Shown here one piece after another: positions 16,213 to 23,672 of a stretch of 64,000 nucleotides of DNA. How positions within the stretch are numbered: the stretch's first letter is position 1; every line of letters starts with the position of its first letter. Source of the DNA: an uncultured Oscillospiraceae bacterium. Lineage in GTDB: Bacteria; Bacillota; Clostridia; Oscillospirales; Oscillospiraceae. A program made the translations under genes and the position numbers. The notes under the pieces were generated by a model that made no database searches, was not told where the DNA came from, and saw only the letters and a program-made list of their open reading frames with translations. Where the stretch lies: the NCBI GenBank assembly GCA_934591635.1, contig CAKTPI010000005.1:1-64000 (forward strand), written 5' to 3'.

Positions 16213-16887
16213 ATGAACAGAGTAGGGCATAGAAAACTATCGATTGCGTTATTGTGCGGCTTCTTGGGGTGCCTGTGTTACGGCGCTGGGGACTGGCTGA
16301 TGGTGTACGGGGACACTACTTACACAGGGAAGCTTTTTTGGCTGACGTCTGGCGTGGCCGGAATTCCGGCATGGCGGAATGAACTGGCAATGGCGCTTGC
16401 TTTCCCGGGAATTATCCTTTATGGAATCGCGTTGTTTGCTATTGGGCGGTTGATTACAGGGGAGAAGGCGCGCCGGGTCTATCATTATTTGAATGCCTTT
16501 GGGTTGACCCCTTGGCTGTGCCTGCATCTTTTCTATATTATGATCCTCTACCTCTTTGGATGGATGACCCAAAACGGCTATGCCGGGGCGGCATTGCCTG
16601 CCTGTGAGGCACTTTATGACCATCTGTCCTGGCTGATCCCGGTAAGCGAGGGACTGATGCTGCCGGTGTTTCTCTACTGGTTTTATGCAGTACTGTCTGG
16701 TAAGACAGTGCTTCCAAAGAGGGCAGCCGTTTGGAATGTACTGACTTTTTATGCGATTTTTTCTGTAGTTAAAAATCTGCTTCCGGATAATCCCTTCCGT
16801 ATTGGCTTTACCAACGGCCTGATGAGCGAAAGCATGGTACTTTTCTTCCTCGCAATTTGGCTTGCCGCACGAAAAGCGGAATGGTGA
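16213..16887 (+). CDS. Polytopic membrane protein (possibly DUF6796)
   Basis: 224 residues with about six hydrophobic segments, beginning near residues 10-28 and ending near 205-220. It has GAGDWLMVYGD early and LPDNPFRIGFTNGLMSE near the end. The pattern resembles the DUF6796 family of clostridial membrane proteins; I am not certain. A ribosome-binding site GGAGGG precedes the ATG at 16213. It shares a transcript with the hydrolase 41 bases on. Function unknown. Confidence 0.6.
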   Translation: MNRVGHRKLSIALLCGFLGCLCYGAGDWLMVYGDTTYTGKLFWLTSGVAGIPAWRNELAMALAFPGIILYGIALFAIGRLITGEKARRVYHYLNAFGLTPWLCLHLFYIMILYLFGWMTQNGYAGAALPACEALYDHLSWLIPVSEGLMLPVFLYWFYAVLSGKTVLPKRAAVWNVLTFYAIFSVVKNLLPDNPFRIGFTNGLMSESMVLFFLAIWLAARKAEW

Positions 16888-16928
16888 TCCCTTGACCATG
16901 TATGATTTGACAGCAGAGGATTGATGGC

Positions 16929-17846
16929 ATGTATTATTGCACTCTGGGAAAAGAAGGCTTCCTTGGTACCTTCTATGAGAGCCCGATTCCAACGGAAAAA
17001 GCAATTATTTTAGTCGGCGGCAGCGGAGAAACACGGGAGTACGTGGAGAAACGGGCGCAGGTGCTGTGCCGGGAGGGCTTCCATGTGCTTGCGTTGGGGT
17101 ATTACCTTTGGAAGCCGCTTTCCCGCCAGACGGTCAGAATCCCGGTGGACTATGCGGAAAAGGCAGTTGCATTTCTAAAAACCTGCCGGGCAGGGGAGAT
17201 TCATAAAATTGGAATGACCGGTATTTCCCTTGGGGCGGCCTACACCCTGCTCAGTGCGTCTTATCTGCCGGATATTTCCTGCGTGGTGGCGGTTTCCGGG
17301 TTCGATTTTGTGGTGGAAGGGTGCAAGAATATGCTGCTTCGTCAGCATTGCTCTTATTTTTCCTACCATGGTGAAGATGTACCCTATGAACCCGCAGAGG
17401 TTCTATCACACCTTGGGAAAACTCTGCATGCATGGAAAAGGGATTCACGCTATGGCCTGAAGGCGATGAATCGGTTCTATTATAACGAATGCTTCCCCAA
17501 CCGCACAGATGCCAGCCGCATTAAGGCAGAAAATATCAGAGGTGATATTCTTTTGCTGGCCCCGGCCTACGATGACACATGGCCTTCGGATACTGCATCG
17601 GGGCGTATTATGCGGATTTTGGAAGAAAAGAAATTCCCATACCGACGGGAATGCGTGATTTACGAAAAAGCAAGCCACTGCTTGGCAATGCCGCCGGAAA
17701 GCCTGCAAATCAACGGAAAAAGTGAGGAACAGACCCAGAAACTCCTTGCGAAATTTATGACAATGGAGCAAAAATACCCGATTCAGTGCTGTCAGGCCAG
17801 AAGAGAAAGCTGGGCCAAACTGGTGTCCTTTTTCCGTGAGTGGTAA
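16929..17846 (+). CDS. Alpha/beta hydrolase, acyl-CoA thioester hydrolase/BAAT C-terminal type
   Basis: 305 residues with the hydrolase fold. The nucleophile elbow is GISLGA (about residue 100), the acid lies in YDDTWPSD (about 215) and the histidine in KASHCL (about 250). The order and spacing match the BAAT C-terminal domain of acyl-CoA thioesterases and peptidase-like relatives. No signal peptide is seen. The substrate is unknown; the start follows GAGGATTGATGGC. It is probably cotranscribed with the membrane protein upstream. Confidence 0.75.
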   Translation: MYYCTLGKEGFLGTFYESPIPTEKAIILVGGSGETREYVEKRAQVLCREGFHVLALGYYLWKPLSRQTVRIPVDYAEKAVAFLKTCRAGEIHKIGMTGISLGAAYTLLSASYLPDISCVVAVSGFDFVVEGCKNMLLRQHCSYFSYHGEDVPYEPAEVLSHLGKTLHAWKRDSRYGLKAMNRFYYNECFPNRTDASRIKAENIRGDILLLAPAYDDTWPSDTASGRIMRILEEKKFPYRRECVIYEKASHCLAMPPESLQINGKSEEQTQKLLAKFMTMEQKYPIQCCQARRESWAKLVSFFREW

Positions 17847-17935
17847 TGCACTTGCGGTCAGCGCCGGGGGGAGATATCTCCCAGAACTGGCACTGCAATT
17901 GAAATTTAAGTTCGTAAAATTGAAAATGCTTTTGC

Positions 17936-17964
17936 TTGACATGCGCTCCGCGGGAATGTATAAT
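17936..17964 (+). promoter_or_regulatory. Consensus sigma-A promoter of the exporter leader
   Basis: TTGACA (17936-17941), a 17-base spacer and TATAAT (17959-17964), a full consensus match. The transcript would start near 17971, leaving a leader of about 195 bases before the exporter. The gap 17847-18165 holds this promoter, a short ORF and two hairpins. Confidence 0.85.
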
Positions 17965-17993
17965 GAGAAAAAATTCAGTTTGAGGGAAAAACG

Positions 17994-18089
17994 ATGGGCT
18001 GGGGAATCAATCTTGTACAGCTGAAAAAAGGCAATGTTCTGTCCTCTATGGGGGTAGTGCGCCTTTTTTCGGCTGTTCTTTTAGATTGA
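17994..18089 (+). CDS. Putative 31-residue leader peptide of the MFS exporter
   Basis: ATG at 17994, 31 sense codons, TGA at 18087-18089, preceded by TGAGGG about seven bases upstream. It begins MGWGINLVQLKKG. The ORF spans both arms of the 14-bp hairpin at 18019-18074, so a translating or stalled ribosome would decide whether that hairpin forms. This is the arrangement of antibiotic-inducible leaders before exporters and resistance genes. That it is translated is inference. Confidence 0.5.
   Translation: MGWGINLVQLKKGNVLSSMGVVRLFSAVLLD
18019..18082 (+). promoter_or_regulatory. Terminator-like hairpin inside the leader ORF (attenuator)
   Basis: AGCTGAAAAAAGGC (18019-18032) pairs with GCCTTTTTTCGGCT (18061-18074): 14 bp with one G-U. 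The 28-base loop has a small CCTC/GGGG helix (18043-18053). GTTCTTTT follows. It would stop transcription before the exporter unless disrupted. Confidence 0.6.
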
Positions 18090-18123
18090 TATATTTGTTT
18101 GGCCGAACTTAATAGACGTGCTG

Positions 18124-18158
18124 CCTCCTTATCGATGAAATTCAATTCGATAAAGAGG
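18124..18158 (+). promoter_or_regulatory. Hairpin burying the exporter ribosome-binding site
   Basis: CCTCCTTATCGA (18124-18135) pairs with TCGATAAAGAGG (18147-18158), 11 of 12 positions. The right arm contains the AAAGAGG ribosome-binding site of the MFS gene at 18166, so translation should be low unless the hairpin is opened. Confidence 0.65.
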
Positions 18159-18165
18159 TATTTTT

Positions 18166-19254
18166 ATGCTTAAAATTAGGAAACAAATTGAATGCTTATA
18201 CATTTCTACTATTTTGGATAATCTCTCCCTCACCGGAGCATGGGTGGCAATATTGGCGGCCCGAGGCTTTGATTTGGTAGAGATCAGTCTTGCGGAGACG
18301 GTATTTCACATTGTCAGCCTGATATTTGAATTGCCGTCCGGCATTTTAGCGGATGTATTCGGAAGAAAACGAATGCTGCTTGTCAGCGTTGTTATGCGGA
18401 GTCTGGCGAATTTAGTAATGATTTTCTCTCATGATCTGGCAACAGTTTGCCTTTCCATCGGCCTGACAGCGCTCGGCTACAATTTTGCTTCCGGCACAGG
18501 AGATGCACTGGCTTATGACTCCCTGAAGTACGCGGGGCAGGAGGGATGTTTTGATCGATTTGAGTCCAATCTGCTGACGATTTACCGATTGTGCAGCGGT
18601 TTATCCACGCTGTGCGCAGGTTTGGCGCTTTCTCTGGGGTACCGGATAGCCTATGGGATCGATCTGATAAGTGCTGCGGTGCAGATTTTGGTGATCTTCC
18701 GCTTGCAGGAAGTTCGGTTCCAGACGTTTCAGCAAGATGCACCGGTATGGGAGAGACTTTTGCACTGTGCCGAGAAGAGCGTTTCCTTCTTGAAAGCTGG
18801 GCCGCGTGTACTTTTGCTGATGTTCGGTAATTCCCTTGTGGGCGCCATAGATATCCTGCTGCTATTTTTCATTCAAGCAAAGCTGCCGGGAAAGGGGATT
18901 CCTCAGTGGGCGTTGGGGGTTGCACTGCTTTTTATGGAGCTGGGCGGGATTGCCGGTTCCCGGATTGTGCTGAAGGCATCCCGCTGGCGCTATCGCACTG
19001 TATTTTTGGCAGCGGTTGTGCTGGTGCTGTTTGGAATGGCAGTTGAGCATTCTGCTCTTTACCGGATAATGGTGCTGGGCGGCTTTCTTGCCGCAGCGGC
19101 GGATGATGCCTTGCAGGTGCGCACCAATGCGTTGCTTCAAAGCCTGTTCCCTTCTCAGCAGCGGGCGACGCTTACATCCGTGGAGTCATTCAGTTTTTCT
19201 GCCATTATGGTGGTGTTGACACCGTTGGCGGGAGTGTTCTATACCCATTGGTGA
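18166..19254 (+). CDS. MFS transporter (drug-exporter type)
   Basis: 362 residues with a typical MFS N-terminal half: LPSGILADVFGRKR (about residue 55-68) is the loop 2-3 signature. About ten to eleven hydrophobic segments are seen. The protein stops at GVFYTHW, roughly one helix earlier than usual for families near 390-400 residues, so a short C-terminus is possible. The substrate is unknown. The leader ORF, the attenuator and the buried ribosome-binding site argue for induction by a ribosome-targeting compound, and hence an antibiotic exporter; this is inference from architecture. Confidence 0.8.
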   Translation: MLKIRKQIECLYISTILDNLSLTGAWVAILAARGFDLVEISLAETVFHIVSLIFELPSGILADVFGRKRMLLVSVVMRSLANLVMIFSHDLATVCLSIGLTALGYNFASGTGDALAYDSLKYAGQEGCFDRFESNLLTIYRLCSGLSTLCAGLALSLGYRIAYGIDLISAAVQILVIFRLQEVRFQTFQQDAPVWERLLHCAEKSVSFLKAGPRVLLLMFGNSLVGAIDILLLFFIQAKLPGKGIPQWALGVALLFMELGGIAGSRIVLKASRWRYRTVFLAAVVLVLFGMAVEHSALYRIMVLGGFLAAAADDALQVRTNALLQSLFPSQQRATLTSVESFSFSAIMVVLTPLAGVFYTHW

Positions 19255-19262
19255 TATAAAAT

Positions 19263-19300
19263 GCCGGGAAGCGGTCCGCTGCGGATCACTTCCCGGCTTT
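19263..19300. terminator. Bidirectional terminator between MFS and aminotransferase genes
   Basis: GCCGGGAAG (19263-19271) and CTTCCCGGC (19289-19297) with an inner TCCG/CGGA helix. TTTCA follows on the plus strand. The hairpin lies between two convergent genes. Confidence 0.75.
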
Positions 19301-19310
19301 CATCCTGCGG

Positions 19311-20612
19311 TTATTTTGCGGCAGAATCCATATCTGCCAGATATTTTTTTACACTGACCAGCTTTACAACACAGGTGAATACCTTCATTGCAAGCTGCAA
19401 ATCTGCATCGGCAGGAAAGGAGGGAGCAATACGAATGTTGCTGTCGTGGGGATCCTTGCCGTAGGGGTAGGTGGCACCGGCACCGGTGAGCACCAGCCCG
19501 GCCTTCTTGCACTGGGAAACAATCTCCTTGGCACAGCCATCCAAAGAATCAAAGGAGACGAAATAGCCGCCCTTGGGATTGGTCCAATTGCCAATTTCCA
19601 GGCCACCCAGCTCTGTTTCCAGTGTATTGCGGACAATTTCGAATTTCGGACGCAGAATTTCCGCATGACGGCGCATGTGCTCCATCATGCCGTGGATATC
19701 CTTGAAGAACCGCACGTGACGCAGCTGGTTCACCTTATCATGCCCAATGGTCTGCACCTTCATCTGGGCACGGATATCCACAAGGTTGTTCTGTGAGGCG
19801 GCCAGCGCCGAGATGCCGGAGCCAGGGAAGCTGATCTTGGATGTGGAGGCAAACTTGTATACCAAATCCGGATTCCCGGCCCGTTTGCACTCTGCCAGAA
19901 TTTCAATCAGGTGATCCTGATCGTGGTCGTACAGATGGTGAATGGTATAGGCATTATCCCAATAGATGCGGAAATCTACGGCAGCAGGCTTCAGCCGCGC
20001 AAATCTGCGGACAGTCTCATCCGAATAGGAAATGCCCTGAGGGTTGGAGTACTTGGGCACACACCAGATGCCCTTGATGGCCGGATCGGAAGCTACCAGC
20101 TCTTCTACCATGTCCATATCCGGTCCGGTGGGCAGCATGGGGACGTTGATCATCTCAATGCCAAAATATTCGGTAATGGCAAAATGACGGTCGTAGCCGG
20201 GTACAGGACAGAGAAACTTCACCTTTTCCAGCTTGCACCAGGGGGTGCTGCCCATCACGCCGCTGATCATAGAGCGGGCGACTGTGTCATACATCACGTT
20301 CAGGCTGGAGTTGCCATAGATAATGACCTGATCCGGACGAACTTCCATCATGTCGGCCATCAGTTCTTTGCATTCCTCAATGCCGTCCAGCACGCCATAG
20401 TTCCGGCAGTCTGTGCCATCTTCGCAGGTCAGATCACTTTCGCTGTTCAGAACATCCATCATCCCCATGGATAGATTTAACTGTGCCTGGGATGGCTTCC
20501 CTCGGGCCATATTCAGCGAAAGCTTGCGGTTCTGGTATTCCGTATATTCTGCCTTCAGTGTATCCTTCAACTCCAGCAGCTCCTGCCGGGTCAGTTCGGA
20601 ATAAGGTTTCAT
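19311..20612 (-). CDS. PLP-dependent aminotransferase, aspartate/alanine type (PF12897-like)
   Basis: 433 residues of fold type I. The N-terminus is typical of this group (LNMARGKPSQAQL). The cofactor lysine lies in FASTSKISFPGSG (about residue 256), with NSSLNVMYD near residue 102 for phosphate contact and a C-terminal arginine in SNIRIAPS (about 398) for the substrate carboxylate. These motifs fit a broad aspartate or alanine aminotransferase; the exact substrate cannot be read. A TTG-free ATG start follows GGAGGTAGTC. It is a single-gene unit with its own promoter. Confidence 0.85.
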   Translation of the reverse strand: MKPYSELTRQELLELKDTLKAEYTEYQNRKLSLNMARGKPSQAQLNLSMGMMDVLNSESDLTCEDGTDCRNYGVLDGIEECKELMADMMEVRPDQVIIYGNSSLNVMYDTVARSMISGVMGSTPWCKLEKVKFLCPVPGYDRHFAITEYFGIEMINVPMLPTGPDMDMVEELVASDPAIKGIWCVPKYSNPQGISYSDETVRRFARLKPAAVDFRIYWDNAYTIHHLYDHDQDHLIEILAECKRAGNPDLVYKFASTSKISFPGSGISALAASQNNLVDIRAQMKVQTIGHDKVNQLRHVRFFKDIHGMMEHMRRHAEILRPKFEIVRNTLETELGGLEIGNWTNPKGGYFVSFDSLDGCAKEIVSQCKKAGLVLTGAGATYPYGKDPHDSNIRIAPSFPADADLQLAMKVFTCVVKLVSVKKYLADMDSAAK

Positions 20613-20672
20613 GACTACCTCCGATTAGTCGAAATTTGCAAGTTCACTTACTGCGTCCTGCATAACGGATAT

Positions 20673-20701
20673 ATAATACTATGAATTGTCCTAAATTTCA
20701 A
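20673..20701 (-). promoter_or_regulatory. Sigma-A promoter of the aminotransferase gene
   Basis: On the minus strand: TTGAAA (20701-20696), a 17-base spacer and TATTAT (20678-20673). Confidence 0.7.
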
Positions 20702-20780
20702 TGGGCAGTATCGACAGATTCCGAATGAAAAGAAAAAATTTTATGCATACCATGCACACCGAACCATCTAACAATAAAGA

Positions 20781-20823
20781 AAAGCTGTCGAGGAGCCTTT
20801 CAGAAAGGTAAATCGACAGCTTT
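20781..20823 (-). terminator. Terminator of tcdA
   Basis: An 11-bp stem, AAAGCTGTCGA and TCGACAGCTTT (20781-20791 and 20813-20823), with an inner CCTTTC/GAAAGG helix. Reading from tcdA it is followed by CTTTATTG. Confidence 0.8.
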
Positions 20824-20830
20824 GCGCTTT

Positions 20831-21598
20831 TTAGGTTGCACCCCGCACTCCGGTGAGATCCTTGATTACCTCTCCGGCGATAATCAGCCCAACGACAGAC
20901 GGCACAAAGGCGTTGGAGCCGGGGATATCCCGGCGGGCGGTGCACTTGCGTGCTGTCCCCGGCGGGCAGATACAGTGGTTCCGGCAGCTAATTTCCATGT
21001 CTTCAATGGGACGAATTGCCTCCTCTTGCGAGTAAACCACCTTGAGATGATCGATGCCTCGCTTACGGCATTCTCTTCGAATCACCCGGGCAAGGGGGTC
21101 AACGGTGGTTTTATAGATATCGTCTACCCGGAATGCGGTTGGATCCAGCTTGTTGCCGGCACCCATGGAGGAGATGATAGGGGTTCCCACCGCCTGCGCG
21201 TTCACGATCAGGGCCAATTTGCCGGATACGGTATCAATGGCATCTACAATGTAGTCATACTGCGTAAAATCAAATTGCGCTTCTGTACCGGGAAGGTAGA
21301 AAGTTTTGTACGTGGTGACAGCACATTTCGGATTGATGGACAGAATGCGCTGCTCGGCTTCGTCAACCTTATACTTGCCGACACTGTTTCGGGTGGCGAG
21401 AATCTGACGGTTGATATTCGTCAGGCAGATCCGGTCATCATCGATCAAGTCCAGTGCCCCAATACCGGAACGCGCCAGCGCCTCCACTGTGTATCCGCCC
21501 ACGCCGCCGATGCCGAACACAGCCACCCGTGACGCTGCTAGCTTTTCCATTGCCTCCCGTCCGAAAAGAAGCTCTGTTCTCGAAAATTGATTTAGCAA
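20831..21598 (-). CDS. tcdA: tRNA threonylcarbamoyladenosine dehydratase TcdA (ThiF/E1-like)
   Basis: 255 residues of the E1-like family. The ATP-binding loop GIGGVGGYTVEAL is near residue 29, and NRQ (about 65) and DAIDTVSGK (about 120) are family positions. TcdA cyclises t6A37 to ct6A in tRNAs that read ANN codons, using ATP. C-terminal cysteines (CRNHCICPPG) fit the family. The TTG start at 21598 follows GAGGTG at proper spacing. It is monocistronic; a minus-strand TTGACA-18-TATGAT promoter lies at 21666-21637. Confidence 0.9.
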   Translation of the reverse strand: MLNQFSRTELLFGREAMEKLAASRVAVFGIGGVGGYTVEALARSGIGALDLIDDDRICLTNINRQILATRNSVGKYKVDEAEQRILSINPKCAVTTYKTFYLPGTEAQFDFTQYDYIVDAIDTVSGKLALIVNAQAVGTPIISSMGAGNKLDPTAFRVDDIYKTTVDPLARVIRRECRKRGIDHLKVVYSQEEAIRPIEDMEISCRNHCICPPGTARKCTARRDIPGSNAFVPSVVGLIIAGEVIKDLTGVRGAT

Positions 21599-21689
21599 AG
21601 GAATTCACCTCATAAACATACTGACTCAGTCGGTTAATCATAGCATAAAGAGTGCAGCATTGTCAAGATGAAGAAAAATGTGCTGTTCT

Positions 21690-22244
21690 TTAAGGATTGC
21701 CAAGCTCCAGACGCATCATGATGAGCTCCTGCCATTTACCGTCACTGCACCGAAATCCCAGCGGGTTACGGCCAAATTCCACAAAGCCAAACTTTTTGTA
21801 TAGCCGGATTGCCTTCTCATTTTCAGCCACGACGTCCAATTCCAGCTGCAAAAACCCAGCCTGTTTTGCGCACAGAATGCACTGCTTTGTCAGTGCGTTC
21901 CCAATGCCAAGTCCATTGTAGGCTTGCAAAATACTGATACCGAATTCAGCCCGGTGCAGCATCTTTCGCCGGTTTCGCAGGAGATTCACACTGGCGGAGC
22001 CCACCAGTTCGCCGTCTACAAAGGCGCAAAGGGTCACATCGGTTGGGCTGCTTTTTGCCGCTTCCAGCCGCAGTGCCTCCTTTTGCGGGTCATGCTCCGC
22101 TTCCTCCGGCCCGGCGCACAGGAAGTCGGTTTCCCCACGCAGCTGTAGGGAGTAATGCACAAAGGCCTCTGCATCCCCGGGCTCAGCGCTGCGCAGAGTG
22201 CAGCTTTTTCCGTTTTTTAGCGGTATCGTTGTGCGGAAAATCAA
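21690..22244 (-). CDS. GNAT family N-acetyltransferase
   Basis: 184 residues from a TTG at 22244 preceded by GGGGGG; a longer frame to 22367 would add a non-family leader. The acetyl-CoA site is partly visible: AEFGISILQAYNGLGIGNALTK (about residues 100-120), then LELDVVAENEKAIRLYKKFGF near 135-155. The substrate is unknown. It has a minus-strand promoter, TTGATT (22315-22310), 16 bases, TATACT (22293-22288). Confidence 0.8.
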   Translation of the reverse strand: MIFRTTIPLKNGKSCTLRSAEPGDAEAFVHYSLQLRGETDFLCAGPEEAEHDPQKEALRLEAAKSSPTDVTLCAFVDGELVGSASVNLLRNRRKMLHRAEFGISILQAYNGLGIGNALTKQCILCAKQAGFLQLELDVVAENEKAIRLYKKFGFVEFGRNPLGFRCSDGKWQELIMMRLELGNP

Positions 22245-22391
22245 GATACATCCCCCCGGTGTCCCATACTTTATATATAACGGAACAAGTATAGCATAAA
22301 GAAGACAGGAATCAATAGGAAACGGCAATTTGACGCTACCCCTGCAATCCTGCTTTTTTATTGACAATTCGCATATTTTTCTAATTGATTA

Positions 22392-22420
22392 TTGACAAAG
22401 TATTGTGTAGGATATATAAT
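22392..22420 (+). promoter_or_regulatory. Strong sigma-A promoter of the ABC importer operon
   Basis: TTGACA (22392-22397), a 17-base spacer and TATAAT (22415-22420), full consensus. No Fur-type palindrome was seen near it, so iron control is not supported by the sequence. Confidence 0.85.
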
Positions 22421-22455
22421 TCCATTGTAAAATTTCACCAATGGAGGGAAATAAT

Positions 22456-23535
22456 ATGAAAAAATTATTGGCAATAGCGCTGTCCCTGGTCATGGTTTTC
22501 GGACTGTTCGCCGTCCGTGGCGTCCAGGCTGAGGGCATGGACGATCTCGTCGCCGCTGCACAGGCAGAGGGCGAGCTGATTGTCTACGGCTCCTGCGAAG
22601 AGGAATACCTGGCCGCCGCCTGCGAGCACTTCGAAGAGCTCTATGGCATCAAGGTAAAGTATCAGCGCCTGTCCACCGGCGAAGTGCAGAGCAAGATTGA
22701 AGAAGAAAACGGCACTCCCTCTGCTGACGTCTGGTTCGGCGGCACCACCGATCCCTACAACGTCTGCGCTGCCGAAGGTCTGCTGGAGCCCTACGAGGCC
22801 ATCAATGCTTCCCACCTGCTGGGCGATGCCTACAAGGATGCCGACGGCCAGTGGTACGGCATTTACAAGGGCATCCTGGGCTTCATCGTCAACATCGACG
22901 AGCTGAACCGCATGGGACTGGAAGTTCCTCAGGACTGGGCTGACCTGCTGAAGCCCGAGTACAAGGACCTGATTTGGCTGTCCAACTACAACACCGCCGG
23001 CACCGCCAAGCTGGTCATCAACACCATGATTCAGAAGTACGGCCACGACGAGGGCATCCAGTACCTGGTGGACCTGGATAAGAACATTCACGTTTACACC
23101 AAGTCCGGCTCCGGCCCCTCCAAGAACGTGGGCACCGGCGAATGCGTCATCGGTATCGGCTTCCTGCATGACGGCATCACCCAGATTGTGGATAACGGCT
23201 ACGGCAATATCCAGCTGGTGATTCCTTCCTCCGGCACCTCCTTCGAGATTGGCGCTACCGCCATCTTCAAGGGCGCTGCCCATCCCAATGCTGCCAAGCT
23301 GTGGATTGAGTACGCTCTGAGCCCCGAGTGCGTGGAGTTGGCCCAGGACAACGGCTCTTACCAGTTCCTGGTCATCGACAATGCCAAGCAGCCCGAGGTA
23401 GCCGAGGAGTTCGGCCTGGATCCCGAGAACGTCATGGACTATGACTTCGAGGATGCCAAGAACAACATCAAGACCTACATCGAAGAGGTTATGAACGCCC
23501 TGGGCGGCGGCGACGACCGTTTCAAGACCGAGTAA
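22456..23535 (+). CDS. ABC transporter substrate-binding protein, ferric-type
   Basis: 359 residues, family of FbpA/AfuA-like periplasmic binding proteins: ELIVYGSCEEEYL near the start, PSADVWFGGTTDPYN (about 85) and GATAIFKGAAHPNAAKLWIEY (about 270). The signal peptide ends GVQAEG and has no lipobox cysteine, unusual for a Gram-positive binding protein. It is the first gene of the importer operon. Ferric iron is the likely ligand from the family, but phosphonates or polyamines cannot be excluded. Codons are strongly C-ending. Confidence 0.85.
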   Translation: MKKLLAIALSLVMVFGLFAVRGVQAEGMDDLVAAAQAEGELIVYGSCEEEYLAAACEHFEELYGIKVKYQRLSTGEVQSKIEEENGTPSADVWFGGTTDPYNVCAAEGLLEPYEAINASHLLGDAYKDADGQWYGIYKGILGFIVNIDELNRMGLEVPQDWADLLKPEYKDLIWLSNYNTAGTAKLVINTMIQKYGHDEGIQYLVDLDKNIHVYTKSGSGPSKNVGTGECVIGIGFLHDGITQIVDNGYGNIQLVIPSSGTSFEIGATAIFKGAAHPNAAKLWIEYALSPECVELAQDNGSYQFLVIDNAKQPEVAEEFGLDPENVMDYDFEDAKNNIKTYIEEVMNALGGGDDRFKTE

Positions 23536-23548
23536 TCAGAATAGCCTT

Positions 23549-23585
23549 AGCAGGGGATGGAGTCAATCTCCATCCCCCTGCTTTT
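23549..23585 (+). terminator. Hairpin between binding-protein and permease genes
   Basis: AGCAGGGGATGGAG (23549-23562) pairs with CTCCATCCCCCTGCT (23568-23582), one bulged base, then TTTTC. It would make the binding protein more abundant than the membrane part, a common arrangement. Confidence 0.8.
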
Positions 23586-23672
23586 CAGTGGGAGGCTCTG
23601 AATAGACCATTGTGCAGAGGTGGTTTATTCAGAGTTTCCCAGGATATATTTTTCGAAGGGAGGAATCCGCCT

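Noticed and set aside
17836..18024. A 62-codon frame at the end of the hydrolase gene
   Set aside because: It has no ribosome-binding site, overlaps the real promoter and is a different frame from the leader ORF.
21620..21630. Palindrome ACTGACTCAGT near the tcdA start
   Set aside because: Only 11 bases and unrepeated; could be an operator but I cannot support it.
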